Positions 52,354 to 61,911 of a stretch of 64,000 nt of DNA are shown here, in pieces; positions within the stretch are counted from its first letter, which is position 1; each line of letters starts with the position of its first letter. The translations under genes were made by a program, and so were the position numbers. The notes under the pieces are model-generated. The model had not been told where the DNA came from. It searched no databases and was given only the letters and a program-made list of their open reading frames with translations. Source of the stretch: Oligosphaera ethanolica (GTDB lineage: Bacteria; Verrucomicrobiota; Lentisphaeria; Oligosphaerales; Oligosphaeraceae). The stretch spans positions 124,001-188,000 of the forward strand of contig NZ_JAUSVL010000001.1 in NCBI RefSeq assembly GCF_030814695.1, written 5' to 3'.

Positions 52354-53507
52354 CCGCCATTCTCCATCTTTCGCGATCATTCACAGGCTGCCATCACTCC
52401 ACCACTCGCGCCATAAAATAATGGCAACTACCACAATGGCATGCCCACCCACTGCAATAATCGGTCAGTGATTGATAACCAAAACTGTGGTGCCTCTACG
52501 AGGCACTGTCGGTTGGCAGGCTGCGTCCCCAGGCTAAAGCCTGGGGTTAAGCATGGTTAAGCGCCTACGGCGCAAAAACATGGAAATTGAATGATGGTGG
52601 TTTTCGGCCCGAACCGGACAAAGCAAGTCGCCTGATCGGCCAAGTTCGGCCCGGAGGACCGCACCATGCATAGCCCCGGGTGAGGCGCCCGGAGGGCGCC
52701 GCAACCCGGGGTATGATAGCAAGTTAGAATTGCGCCCGGAGGGCGCCACATTGGCGAGGCACGCCGCGTCCCACGCGCCAGAGTAAGGCAGACGTGCCGA
52801 CATTATCAATCACTCCTAGGAAACCCGCTGCCGCAAAGGTCGGCGGAAATCAAGGTCGAATGGCTGGGCGGCGACTGGCCATGGGTTTCCTGCAAATTGT
52901 CCCCGGTGTTTTCCCCACCGGGGTGGTTACTCCTATGAAACCGATGCTCTTCATTTAACGGTATCCATGGCACTTGTTCAACCAAGCAACCTTTTCTCGT
53001 CGTGCATTTCCGCCGCAAAGCGGCAGAAGCGCTGAAAGCGCGAAACATACCAGCCCAGGGCAAGCGGCGCCGAAGGCGCGCGCCGCCCTGGGTAGCGCGC
53101 CCTCTACGCTCGTGTTCCTCGGCCCCTTTGGCCCCAGTCGGCGAAGCTGACTGGAGCCAAAGGGGCAATGGAACTCACTAGCTTGCCTAGGGGTGACGTC
53201 GGCGGCATATCGGGCATCCAATATCAATGACTCCTATGAAACCCGCTGCCGTAAAGGTCGGCGGAAGTCAAGATCGAATGGCTGGGCGGCGACTGGCCGT
53301 GGGTTTCCTGCAAATTGTCCCCGGTGTTTTCCCCTCCGGGGTGGTTACTGACCGATTACTCCCCACTGCCAATATTCCCCCTCGTTCTTTTTGTATTTTA
53401 CTGCGAGTAATTTACATTACTAATTCTTGTGTTTATGGAAGAATGGGTCTTATCATCACTGCCGGCCCGGCGTACCGCTGGGCGTTTTTTTTGAGGGCTG
53501 CGAGTCA
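52354..53507. repeat. Gene-free interval packed with four repeat families
   Basis: 52555-52755 matches 14.75-15.13 kb. 52814-52938 and 53229-53352 are direct copies of the CTATGAAACC / CCCCGGTG family. 53012-53175 is the CAGCCCAGGGCAAGC hairpin family. The last ~150 bp are AT-richer and should hold the promoter of the iorB operon, but no convincing pair was picked. Confidence 0.8.
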
Positions 53508-54080
53508 ATGAAGCGAAACATCGTATTAAGCGGCGTCGGTGGCCAGGGCATCCTCCTGGCGGCGAAGATCATTGCCGAGGCCGCCGAGTTGCAGGGCTAC
53601 CAAGTTACGACGCATGAGATTCACGGCATGGCCCAGCGTGGCGGGTCGGTAACGGCACAGATCCGTTATGGCGAAGAAGTGCATTCGCCGCTGATACTGG
53701 AAGGCGAGGCCGACATCTTGGCGTCGTTGGAGGCCATCGAGGCCATTCGCTACGCGCATTACTTGCTTCCGGGCGGCCTGGCAGTGATCTCGCAGCAGCA
53801 GCTGATACCGGTTACCGTCTCCACGGGCCAGGCCCAGTATCCCGCCGACATCGAGCCGATGCTGGCCCGGGCCTTCCCGCGCTACAAATATCTCGATTTC
53901 TGCAGCATTGCCGAGTCGCTGGGCAATGCCCGCATGAGCAACACGGTGCTGCTTGGCGCGCTTTCGACCGGCTTGGACGAAATCCCGCCGGCGACCTGGG
54001 AGAAGGCCATTGCCGTCTGCGTCAAGCCGGCCTTTGTCGCCATGAACACCACGGCCTTCCACAGGGGCCGCGCACTCTGA
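53508..54080 (+). CDS. iorB: Indolepyruvate:ferredoxin oxidoreductase beta subunit
   Basis: 190 residues from ATG 53508. The N-terminal VLSGVGGQGILLAAKIIAEAA and HEIHGMAQRGGSVTAQIRYG are the signatures of the gamma-type domain of 2-oxoacid:ferredoxin oxidoreductases. Works with IorA to decarboxylate aryl pyruvates from Trp, Phe and Tyr to aryl-acetyl-CoA, reducing ferredoxin. First gene of the iorB / AMP-ligase / iorA operon; oxygen-sensitive enzyme family, indicating anaerobic life. Confidence 0.92.
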   Translation: MKRNIVLSGVGGQGILLAAKIIAEAAELQGYQVTTHEIHGMAQRGGSVTAQIRYGEEVHSPLILEGEADILASLEAIEAIRYAHYLLPGGLAVISQQQLIPVTVSTGQAQYPADIEPMLARAFPRYKYLDFCSIAESLGNARMSNTVLLGALSTGLDEIPPATWEKAIAVCVKPAFVAMNTTAFHRGRAL

Positions 54081-54142
54081 GTTGTCATTTTATCCTATAG
54101 CCGCGGCCTCGTGAGTGACCATTACCGAAGGAAGAGCGCTCC

Positions 54143-55432
54143 ATGAGCAACAACTTTTTCAACCCCGTCGAAGAATGCTATTCAGTCGATGAACTGCGCG
54201 CGGTGCAGGACCAGCGTCTGCGCCAGGTCGTCCGCCACACCGACCTCAACAGCCGTTATTTCCACGAGCGCTATCAGGCCGCCGGCATTGACAGCGCCGG
54301 CTTCCGCGGCCTCGACGACCTCCACGCGCTGCCCTTCATGAGCAAGATCGACTTCCGCGAACAGTACCCCGACGGCATGTGCTGCGTGCCCAAAGACCGC
54401 ATTGTCGAAATGCACATGTCCAGCGGCTCCACTGGCACGCCGGTGGTCATGCTCTACACTCAGCACGATGTCGATCAGTGGGCCGAATGCATGGCGCGTT
54501 GCTACTGCATGGCCGGCGCCAAACCCGGCGACGTGGTGCAAATCACCCCCGGCCTCGGTCTCTTCAACGGCGGCTTCGGCTGCTTCCACGGCGCCCGCGC
54601 CAATGGCATGTTCATCATCCCCGCCGGCCCCGGCAACACCCAGCGCCAGATACACCTCGCCCGCGACTTCAAAACCAGGGTGCTCGTCGGTGTGGTATCC
54701 TACGGCACCCGCATCATGGAAATGATGCAGGAGATGAAGGTGTCACTACCCGACCTCGAAATCGGCATCTTCGGCGCCGAAGCCTTCTCCGACGCGATGA
54801 AGGCCAAGCTGCGCGACGGCATGGGCATCGACGCCTACGACATCTACGGCATGACCGAAACCGGCGGCATCGGCACCCTCGGCCAAGACTGCTGCGCCCA
54901 CAATGGCACCCACGTCTGGGAAGACCACTACATCGTCGAAGTCCTCGACGCGACGACCCACCAGCCCGTCGCCGACGGCCAGCTCGGCGAGCTCATCGTC
55001 ACCTCACTCACCCGCGAAGCACTGCCCGTCATCCGTTTCCGCACCGGCGATCTCACCAGCGTCCTCTCCCGCGAAAAATGCGTCTGCGGCCGCAGCCACG
55101 TCCGCCTCGCGCCCATCAGCGGCCGCGTAGACGACATGCTCATCATCAAGGGCGTCAATTTCTTCCCCAGCCAGGTCGAACAGTCCCTCATGAAAATCCC
55201 CGGCGTGCTGCCGCAGTACCAGATTTTCGTCAACGACGTCAATGGTGTCAAGGAACTCTACATCAAGGTCGAAGCCGAAAAAGGCGTCACCGGCCACCAG
55301 ATCGTCAAACAACTGCGCGAAGACCTCGGCTTCTCCCCCGACGGCGATGTCTTCCCGGCCGGCACCCTGCCCCGCCAGGACGGCAAGGCCAAGCGCGTCT
55401 TCTATATGAAAAATGGAGTGGAGATTCAATGA
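54143..55432 (+). CDS. Phenylacetate-CoA ligase-like AMP-forming enzyme
   Basis: 429 residues. ATP loop HMSSGSTGTPVVMLYT, then AYDIYGMTETGGIG, RTGDLTSVLSREKCVCGRSH and the C-terminal KGVNFFPSQVEQSLMKIPG with the late Lys in LPRQDGKAKRV. This is the PaaK family, which joins aryl acetates and CoA. Next to iorA/iorB the likely use is interconversion of aryl-acetyl-CoA and aryl acetate with ATP/AMP. Its stop codon overlaps the iorA start (ATGA), indicating coupled translation. Confidence 0.9.
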   Translation: MSNNFFNPVEECYSVDELRAVQDQRLRQVVRHTDLNSRYFHERYQAAGIDSAGFRGLDDLHALPFMSKIDFREQYPDGMCCVPKDRIVEMHMSSGSTGTPVVMLYTQHDVDQWAECMARCYCMAGAKPGDVVQITPGLGLFNGGFGCFHGARANGMFIIPAGPGNTQRQIHLARDFKTRVLVGVVSYGTRIMEMMQEMKVSLPDLEIGIFGAEAFSDAMKAKLRDGMGIDAYDIYGMTETGGIGTLGQDCCAHNGTHVWEDHYIVEVLDATTHQPVADGQLGELIVTSLTREALPVIRFRTGDLTSVLSREKCVCGRSHVRLAPISGRVDDMLIIKGVNFFPSQVEQSLMKIPGVLPQYQIFVNDVNGVKELYIKVEAEKGVTGHQIVKQLREDLGFSPDGDVFPAGTLPRQDGKAKRVFYMKNGVEIQ

Positions 55433-57174
55433 AGCAGCTGCTCTCTGGCAACGAAGCCATCGCCCGCGGCGCCTGGGAAGCCGGCGTCCATGCCGCCTTC
55501 GGCTACCCCGGCACGCCGTCCACCGAAATCCTCGAAGCACTGGTGAAATTGCCGGACGTCTATTGCGAGTGGTCGCCCAATGAAAAGGTCGCCCTTGAAG
55601 CCGCCGCTGGCGCCGCCATCGCCGGCACCCGCAGCATGGTCACCATGAAGCACGTCGGCCTCAATGTCGCCGCCGACCCGCTCATGACCCTGTCCTACAT
55701 CGGCGTGGTCGCCGGCATGGTCGTGGTCGTCGCCGACGACCCCGGCATGCACTCGTCCCAGACCGAACAGGACACCCGCCATTACGCCCGCCTCGCCAAG
55801 GTGCCCATTCTCGAACCCGGCAACGCCGTCGACTGCCGCGACTTCATGATCCGCGCCTTCGAGCTCTCCGAGGCGTACCGCTGCCCCGTCATTCTCCGCT
55901 CCACCACCTGCGTCAGCCACTCGCGCTTTCTCTGCGAAACCAAGGACCGCCAGGCCCGCGAGCGCATGCCCTTCGAACGCAATCCCTCGCAGTTCGTACC
56001 GCTGCCCCTATGGGGCCGCAAACTCCGCGTCAAGGTCGAAGAACGCCTCGACCGCCAAAGCACCGCCGCCGCCGCCGCTGCCGACCTCAATCGCGAATTC
56101 CTGCGCGCCCCGGCCCTCGGCATCATCTCCTCCGGCGTGGCCGCCCTGCATTGCCTGGACATCTTCCCCGACGCCAGCGTCCTCAAGCTCGGCTGGGCCT
56201 GGCCTTTCCCCGACGACCTCATCCGCGCCTTCGCCGGCAAGGTCCAGCGCCTGGTGGTCATCGAAGAAGGCGACCCCATCCTGGAAGAGCACATCAAGGC
56301 CTTGGGCATCGCCTGCGACGGCAAAAATATCGTCCCCCGCACCGGCGAACTCACCCCCGCCCGGCTCATGCAGGTCAAAAGCGCCATCGATGGCCAGCCG
56401 CACCCCGTGCCCACCGCCATCGCCGACGCCGCCGACCTCCCCGCGCGCCCGCCCATCCTCTGCGCCGGTTGCCCGCACCGCGGCCTCTTCTACGCCCTGA
56501 GCAAATTCGACGTCGTGGTCACCGGCGATATCGGCTGCTACAGCCTCGGCGTCTTCCCGCCACTCTCGCGCACCGACGTCATTCTCTGCATGGGCGGCGG
56601 CTTCACCCTCGCCCACGGCATGTCCAAGGCCGGCGAAACCCGCCCCGTCGTCGGCATCGTCGGCGACTCGACCTTCTTCCACTCCGGCATCACCGGCCTG
56701 CTCAACATGGTCTACAACCGCGGCAACGCCACCCTCATCGTCGCCGACAACCGCACCACCGCTATGACCGGCCACCAAGACCACCCCGGTACTGGCAAGA
56801 CCCTCATGGGCGACCCAACCATCGCCGCGTCAATACCCGACATCGCCCGCGCCTGCGGCATGAAACGCATCCGCGTCATCGACCCCAATGACATCGACAA
56901 CACCATCGCCGTCTTCAAAGAAGAACTCTACGTCGACGAGCCGTCGCTGATCATCACCCAGGCGCCATGCGTCCTCAACGACAAAAGCGCTGTCAGAGCC
57001 CCCCTCCATATCAACCCCGACGCCTGCAAAAACTGCCGCTCATGCCTCAAACTCGGCTGCCCAGCCATTGAGTCCGCCGACAAAAAAACCAAACCCGCCA
57101 TCAATCCCCAACTCTGCACCGGCTGCGCCATGTGCCAGCAAGTCTGCAAATTCAACGCCATCACCAAAGCCTGA
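55429..57174 (+). CDS. iorA: Indolepyruvate:ferredoxin oxidoreductase alpha subunit
   Basis: 581 residues from ATG 55429; the much longer open frame upstream is a shadow of the ligase gene. N-terminal pyrimidine-binding domain (FGYPGTPSTEILEAL, EKVALEAAAGAAIAG). The TPP domain has CAGCPHRGLFYAL, GDIGCYSLGVFPP and MGGGFTLAHGMSKA. Two 4Fe-4S sites lie at the C-terminus (ACKNCRSCLKLGCPAIE and LCTGCAMCQQVC). Complete and normal length. Partner of IorB. Confidence 0.94.
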   Translation: MKQLLSGNEAIARGAWEAGVHAAFGYPGTPSTEILEALVKLPDVYCEWSPNEKVALEAAAGAAIAGTRSMVTMKHVGLNVAADPLMTLSYIGVVAGMVVVVADDPGMHSSQTEQDTRHYARLAKVPILEPGNAVDCRDFMIRAFELSEAYRCPVILRSTTCVSHSRFLCETKDRQARERMPFERNPSQFVPLPLWGRKLRVKVEERLDRQSTAAAAAADLNREFLRAPALGIISSGVAALHCLDIFPDASVLKLGWAWPFPDDLIRAFAGKVQRLVVIEEGDPILEEHIKALGIACDGKNIVPRTGELTPARLMQVKSAIDGQPHPVPTAIADAADLPARPPILCAGCPHRGLFYALSKFDVVVTGDIGCYSLGVFPPLSRTDVILCMGGGFTLAHGMSKAGETRPVVGIVGDSTFFHSGITGLLNMVYNRGNATLIVADNRTTAMTGHQDHPGTGKTLMGDPTIAASIPDIARACGMKRIRVIDPNDIDNTIAVFKEELYVDEPSLIITQAPCVLNDKSAVRAPLHINPDACKNCRSCLKLGCPAIESADKKTKPAINPQLCTGCAMCQQVCKFNAITKA

Positions 57175-57729
57175 CATACACGGCCACGGCACCAGCGTAG
57201 CCGCGGCTTCCAGCCGCGGCCGGACGTGCCCTTCTCCCGTTGCCGTCCCGCGCTGGCGGTATCGCCGGCGTTTCTCCCGGCCGTGGTGCGGGCGTCCCGC
57301 GCTGGCGGTATCGCCGGCGTTTCTCCCGGCCGTGGTGCGGGCGTCCCGCCCGCACCGTCGCATCGGTTCAGGACCTCACTGACCTCCAAACAGCCACGCG
57401 CAAACGTTCCCCAGCCTTGTCGCTGGCGTCTCTCCCGGCCTTGTCGCCGGCGTTTCTCCCTGCCTTGCCGCCGGCGTTTCTCCCGGCCGTGGTGCGGGCG
57501 TCCCGCCCGCACCGTCGCATGGGACCAGGACCTCACTGACCTCCAAACAGCCACGCGCAAACGTTCCCCAGCCTTGCCGCCGGCGTTTCTCCCGGCCGTG
57601 GAGTGGGCGTCCCGCCCACTCCGACGCGACGGCTTATTTACCCGCCCCGGCCATCCCCACCGACCGTACCTGGCCCGTCTCGCGGCGTCCCGCATCGCAA
57701 TATCGGCGCCCATCGCGCCCACCACCTAG
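57175..57729. repeat. Repeat block of GGTGCGGGCGTCCCGCCCGC units
   Basis: At least two full copies (57330-57420 and 57480-57570) contain GGTGCGGGCGTCCCGCCCGC hairpins, CACTGACCTCCAAACAGCCA and CAAACGTTCCCCAGCCTTG, plus several partial TTTCTCCCGGCCGTG units, matching 23.09-23.18 kb. The end (57595-57690) resembles the 90-bp tandem unit of 10.0-10.5 kb (GGAGTGGGCGTCCCGCCCAC...GACGGCTTATT). Confidence 0.85.
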
Positions 57730-58488
57730 TTACCCCATCCCCCTACCGACCGTTGCCAAAAACACCTGTTGTTGTTCGGGGCTGAGTAGTCGGAAACGTT
57801 CCACGAGCCATTCGATCGCCAGCTTGCTCAAATGGCCCTCAATCTCCGCCAACATGGCGCGCTGCCGTTCCTGTCCCGACGCCGACAACACTGCCGGCGC
57901 GGCGGCAACGCGCGCGTGCAGCGTGCTGACCTCGGCCGCGCTGAGCTCCGCCAGTTTCGCCGTGCGTCCTTCCAGCTCAGCGAGCCATGCCGCAGCCTTG
58001 CGCTCCCGTTCGGCTAGCTGCTGCTGGCAGAATTTCGCCATGGTCTCCACTGGGTCCCATGGCAGCTCTGCGTCCGCGAGTTGCTCCTGGACATCGGCGC
58101 TGATTTTGGCCGCGTGGGCAACATACTCGTCTGGGGTCAGCTGGTCGTTCTCAAGATCGCGGTACGCATTCATGAATACACGCAGTGCTTGCCGCATGGC
58201 CTGAAAATCCTCGAGGTCGGCCGGACAACCCTCGTAAATCGCGAAAAGCTCATTGACTTCATTGTTGATTTGTTCCAGGTCATCATAAGACGCTATCACG
58301 TTTTGCCATAGGGCACTGGCGCGTTTGTCGACCTTTTCCATTTCCACTTCAACAGCGTCAAGAAAGCCCGACAACTTACCTCGCAACGGCGGCAAATCGG
58401 GCAAGTCCACGCTGGCTGCAAGCTGCTTGAGTCTTTTCGCGTAGTCCGGACCCGTTTTTTGCAGGGCCCGAAGCTGTGCAATCCGCAC
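57730..58488 (-). CDS. Helical/coiled-coil protein, last gene of a putative defence cassette
   Basis: 252 residues, almost all helical and charged (VEMEKVDKRASALWQNVIASYDDLEQINNEVNELF, then AWLAELEGRTAKLAELSAAEVSTLHARV). No catalytic motif seen; no recognised family. It starts 62 bp after the helicase stop codon on the same strand, so probably belongs to the same transcript. Possible scaffolding or sensor role (inference). Confidence 0.65.
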   Translation of the reverse strand: MRIAQLRALQKTGPDYAKRLKQLAASVDLPDLPPLRGKLSGFLDAVEVEMEKVDKRASALWQNVIASYDDLEQINNEVNELFAIYEGCPADLEDFQAMRQALRVFMNAYRDLENDQLTPDEYVAHAAKISADVQEQLADAELPWDPVETMAKFCQQQLAERERKAAAWLAELEGRTAKLAELSAAEVSTLHARVAAAPAVLSASGQERQRAMLAEIEGHLSKLAIEWLVERFRLLSPEQQQVFLATVGRGMG

Positions 58489-58550
58489 TTACCGCAAAGC
58501 CTGCTGATTACTCGTCAGCCACAAATCCTCACCCTTCCTGCTGGGCGACA

Positions 58551-61500
58551 TCAGGCCGTGGCCATGCGTTCGGTGATGCGGCAGAGCCGTGCGGGCATGG
58601 GAGTGCGCAAGCGCCAGACAATGCTAATGGGCCGCGATCCCTCGTGGCTGAGGACGTCGGCAGGGCCCAAAAAACAATAGCTAGCAGTCCCGTCGTCGGT
58701 TTTTCTATTTTCGCGTACAAAAAGCAGCACCGTGCTGCTCCCCTGGAGATAGCGCTGGCCAGTGGGCGACTCCGCGCTGGTGGTGCTTTGGGATTGCCAG
58801 TGGAACAGGTCATCGCTGATGGCGTAGTCCTGATACATCGTCGTGGGCGAATAATGCTTTTCAGATTTGTTCAGTGTCACCAGCAGAATATCCGTGTTGA
58901 TGTCCGGCAGGTACTTCACGCCTTCGCGCATATCCGGTGTGGCGCTCATACTCCAGTTGCCAAGTGCCACGAGGATGTCATTGCGGCTGTAATTCGCGTG
59001 TAGTTCAAGTGGGCACGAATAGGGCAGGACTGGCTTAGCAGTCACCAGGTCCGTGCGCTCATCGAGGATGTCGAGGACCTCAAGCAACTCACTGAAACAG
59101 GCCCCGTTGGCTTTCAGGCGGGTGACGCTCTCCGACAAGCTGCCGATGCCCGATTGCGTGGTCCAAAGACTGAAATGAAGCATGGTCAGAAGACGCGTCT
59201 CGTCAGTGCTCAGTCGCGAAAGTCGCTCGGCCGGCGCCATCAGGAGCTCCCGCAGGCTGCGCAGCTGCGTCGCCGAATTCATGTGAAGAAGGCGCAAAAT
59301 GCCCCGGCGCAGGATGTCTTCATCCGGCGCCTGAAAGTCGTCCCGACGCCCCGCAAGCTGGCACAGCCGCGCAAAAAAGCCCCTTTTATAGACGGCATTG
59401 AGCCCGAGCTGGTGATAGTCAATGAAGTGAGCCAGGCTGAGCTGCTGGCCTGTCTCGTCCTCAAAGTGACCGATGCGCTGGATCAGCATGGCCTGCCGCG
59501 CATGGGCAATATTGTTCTTGATGTTCTCAAGTATGTATCCCTGTGCCTCTTTTTCCAGGGAAATATGGCACCCCGCCGGGAGCTGCGGAAAACCCCGCTT
59601 AATCTCGTCCGCGACTCCATTGCCTGTTGTCCCCAGCAAGGCCCGGAAACGCGACTCAAAATTGAAATTACGGTGGGCGTTGCCGACGAAGTCCAGCACG
59701 GTCAGGCATTCTTTATAGACCGTGCTTTTCCTGGCTGGGTCCCATTCCTCGTGGGTCCGCAAACCACGGCCGAGCTGCTGCAAGAAGACGGTCAGACTTT
59801 CGGTCGGACGGAGAAACAGCACGGTGTCTATGGACGGAATATCGACCCCTTCGTTGTAGAGATCAACCACGCAGATGATGTTGATCTCGCGCCCCTCCAA
59901 CCGCTGAATCGCTGTGCCGCGGACTGCCTGGGGGCTATCCGCGTCCAAAACCTCCGACCGTAGGCCCTGGCTGACAAAATACTCATGCATGAATCTGGCG
60001 TGCCCTTGGCTGACACAAAAACACAGGCAGCGCGAGGTGGCGATGTTCAACAACAGTTCGCGCATTTTGCCCAGCACCAGCGCGGCCCGTTGGGTGTTGC
60101 CGCAGAACATATTCTCCAGCTCGGCCTTGTCGTAGCCGCCCCTGCTCCACTTCAGGCGACTCAAGTCGGCCAAATCAGTGATGCCAAAATAATGAAAGGG
60201 CACCAGCAATTTCCGGTTGATGGCATCCGGCAGGCGGATTTCGGCGGCGATGTGGTGGTCAAAGTAGCTCAAAATATCCAAGCCGTCATGCCGTTCCGGA
60301 GTCGCCGTCAGTCCCAGCAGGACTTTCGGCTGGAAATGCGTCAGCAGGCGCTGGTAGCTGGCCGCCGCTGCATGATGAAATTCATCCACGACGATGTAGT
60401 CGTAGTAATCCGCCGGCAGTTTCTCGCAAAGGCCCTGCGAATTGAGGCTCTGAATGGACACAAACAGCTGCTCGTACTCCGTGGTCTTCGCCTGACCCAC
60501 CAGTAATCCACCAAAATTCAGGTCGCGCAACACCATGCGGAATTTCGCCTGGCTCTGCTCCAGGATTTCTTCGCGGTGAGCCACGTAGAGAAATCTGGCC
60601 GCAGGAGTCTCCTGCCGCAGGCGCCGGAAGTCAAACGCCGCGATCATGGTCTTGCCCGTGCCCGTGGCAGCCACGACCAGATTGCGGGTACGATGGTGCA
60701 AGAGGCGCTCCGCCATAAGCTGATCCAATATCTCCTGTTGATGAGCGTAGATATCCAGATCAAGCATTGGCAACACGCCATCACGGGCCTGATTGCCACC
60801 GCCGCGCTCCGACTCCAGCGCCTGCGACAACTTATCTCGCGAACGGACGTCGTAGCAGTCGAATTCATGGCTGTGCTGGTAGGTCTCAAAGGTCGCCTCT
60901 ATTTTCTCCCACAAATACGGCGATTCATATTGGCTGATCTTCAGGTTCCACTCTAATCCGCTGGTCAAAGCCGGATTCGAGATATTCGAAGAGCCGATAT
61001 ACGCCGCGCCAAAACCACTGCGACGGTGAAAAATATAGGACTTGGCGTGCAAACGCGTCCGCTTGCTGTCATAGGACACACGCAACTCCGTGTTGGGCAA
61101 CGCCTGCAGCGCGTCAATCGCCGCCAGGTCCGTGGCACCGAGATAACTCGTGGTGATGACCCTCAGGCGCTTGCCGTCTTGCGTCGCCTCCCGCAAAACA
61201 GGCAGCAACAGCCGCAAACCAGTCCATTTGATGAAGGAACACAGGATGTCAATGCTGTCCGCAGATTGGATCTCTTTCTTGAGCTCGGACTCCAACGTCA
61301 GGTCCGAACTCGTACCCGTAAACAGCGCAGCATTGGCCAAAGGCGTGTCCGGCCGGCTTAGTCGGCGCCTGGCCGGATCACGAATCATCAGCAAGTACAT
61401 CAGATTGTCGATGAGCTGATCGGCCCCAACAGAATCACCGGTACCCTCTTTCGCCAGCAGCGCCAGCAGCTGATTGCATAGACGCGCCTGCTGCTGAAAT

Positions 61501-61697
61501 TTGCCCGCACCCGACATGCCAACCAGCGTTCCCGCGAGCACTTTCGTCACATGCAGCGCCAGCGTAAAGGCGCTTTCTTCGGAATCAAGCTCCTTCCTCT
61601 CCACCTCAAAATTCGGCGGCAATGCCGCCAACTGTTCCGCCAAAGCGCGGGTGATGACGCTTTCGTAAAGACCATGCTCAAGCTTCTGCTTATCCAT
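58551..61697 (-). CDS. PLD-nuclease/superfamily 2 helicase with DUF3427-like C-terminus
   Basis: 1048 residues from ATG 61697 (GGGAGGAC upstream). Residues ~120-280 are a phospholipase-D-type nuclease with a single HxK motif (RLHAKSYIF, H217, K219; GSSN at 235-238). Helicase from about 315: motif I AATGTGKT (343-350), DEFH box (438-441), LLGLTATPERHDGLD, then a second RecA fold with VDLYNEGVDIPSIDTVLF and QQLGRGLR. The last ~350 residues contain a DUF3427-like region (YLPDINTDILLVTLNKSEKHYSPTTMYQDYAISDDLFHWQSQS). It would move along and cut DNA. Downstream of an HNH nuclease and a methyltransferase. Confidence 0.88.
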   Translation of the reverse strand: MDKQKLEHGLYESVITRALAEQLAALPPNFEVERKELDSEESAFTLALHVTKVLAGTLVGMSGAGKFQQQARLCNQLLALLAKEGTGDSVGADQLIDNLMYLLMIRDPARRRLSRPDTPLANAALFTGTSSDLTLESELKKEIQSADSIDILCSFIKWTGLRLLLPVLREATQDGKRLRVITTSYLGATDLAAIDALQALPNTELRVSYDSKRTRLHAKSYIFHRRSGFGAAYIGSSNISNPALTSGLEWNLKISQYESPYLWEKIEATFETYQHSHEFDCYDVRSRDKLSQALESERGGGNQARDGVLPMLDLDIYAHQQEILDQLMAERLLHHRTRNLVVAATGTGKTMIAAFDFRRLRQETPAARFLYVAHREEILEQSQAKFRMVLRDLNFGGLLVGQAKTTEYEQLFVSIQSLNSQGLCEKLPADYYDYIVVDEFHHAAAASYQRLLTHFQPKVLLGLTATPERHDGLDILSYFDHHIAAEIRLPDAINRKLLVPFHYFGITDLADLSRLKWSRGGYDKAELENMFCGNTQRAALVLGKMRELLLNIATSRCLCFCVSQGHARFMHEYFVSQGLRSEVLDADSPQAVRGTAIQRLEGREINIICVVDLYNEGVDIPSIDTVLFLRPTESLTVFLQQLGRGLRTHEEWDPARKSTVYKECLTVLDFVGNAHRNFNFESRFRALLGTTGNGVADEIKRGFPQLPAGCHISLEKEAQGYILENIKNNIAHARQAMLIQRIGHFEDETGQQLSLAHFIDYHQLGLNAVYKRGFFARLCQLAGRRDDFQAPDEDILRRGILRLLHMNSATQLRSLRELLMAPAERLSRLSTDETRLLTMLHFSLWTTQSGIGSLSESVTRLKANGACFSELLEVLDILDERTDLVTAKPVLPYSCPLELHANYSRNDILVALGNWSMSATPDMREGVKYLPDINTDILLVTLNKSEKHYSPTTMYQDYAISDDLFHWQSQSTTSAESPTGQRYLQGSSTVLLFVRENRKTDDGTASYCFLGPADVLSHEGSRPISIVWRLRTPMPARLCRITERMATA

Positions 61698-61911
61698 CAA
61701 CTCACGTCCTCCCTCACGAACCGTTTTCGCACGAAACCAACTCCGACTTGGGGCCGCTTTGCCGCTCGCCTTCGGAGAAGTTGCCTGCAGCTTCACAGCC
61801 GAAAATCTGCGCGAATCCATGTGCCCACTGATAATGTCGGGCTATGCGCCCTTCTCTTGGGGGCCACGTCAACTTTTCCGGCCTCATTGCGCCGGGGTAG
61901 GTAGTTTACTG

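Noticed and set aside
54379..55428. N-terminal extension of the 931-residue frame before iorA
   Set aside because: It is the out-of-frame shadow of the ligase gene, Arg/Pro-rich; the real IorA start at 55429 matches the family.
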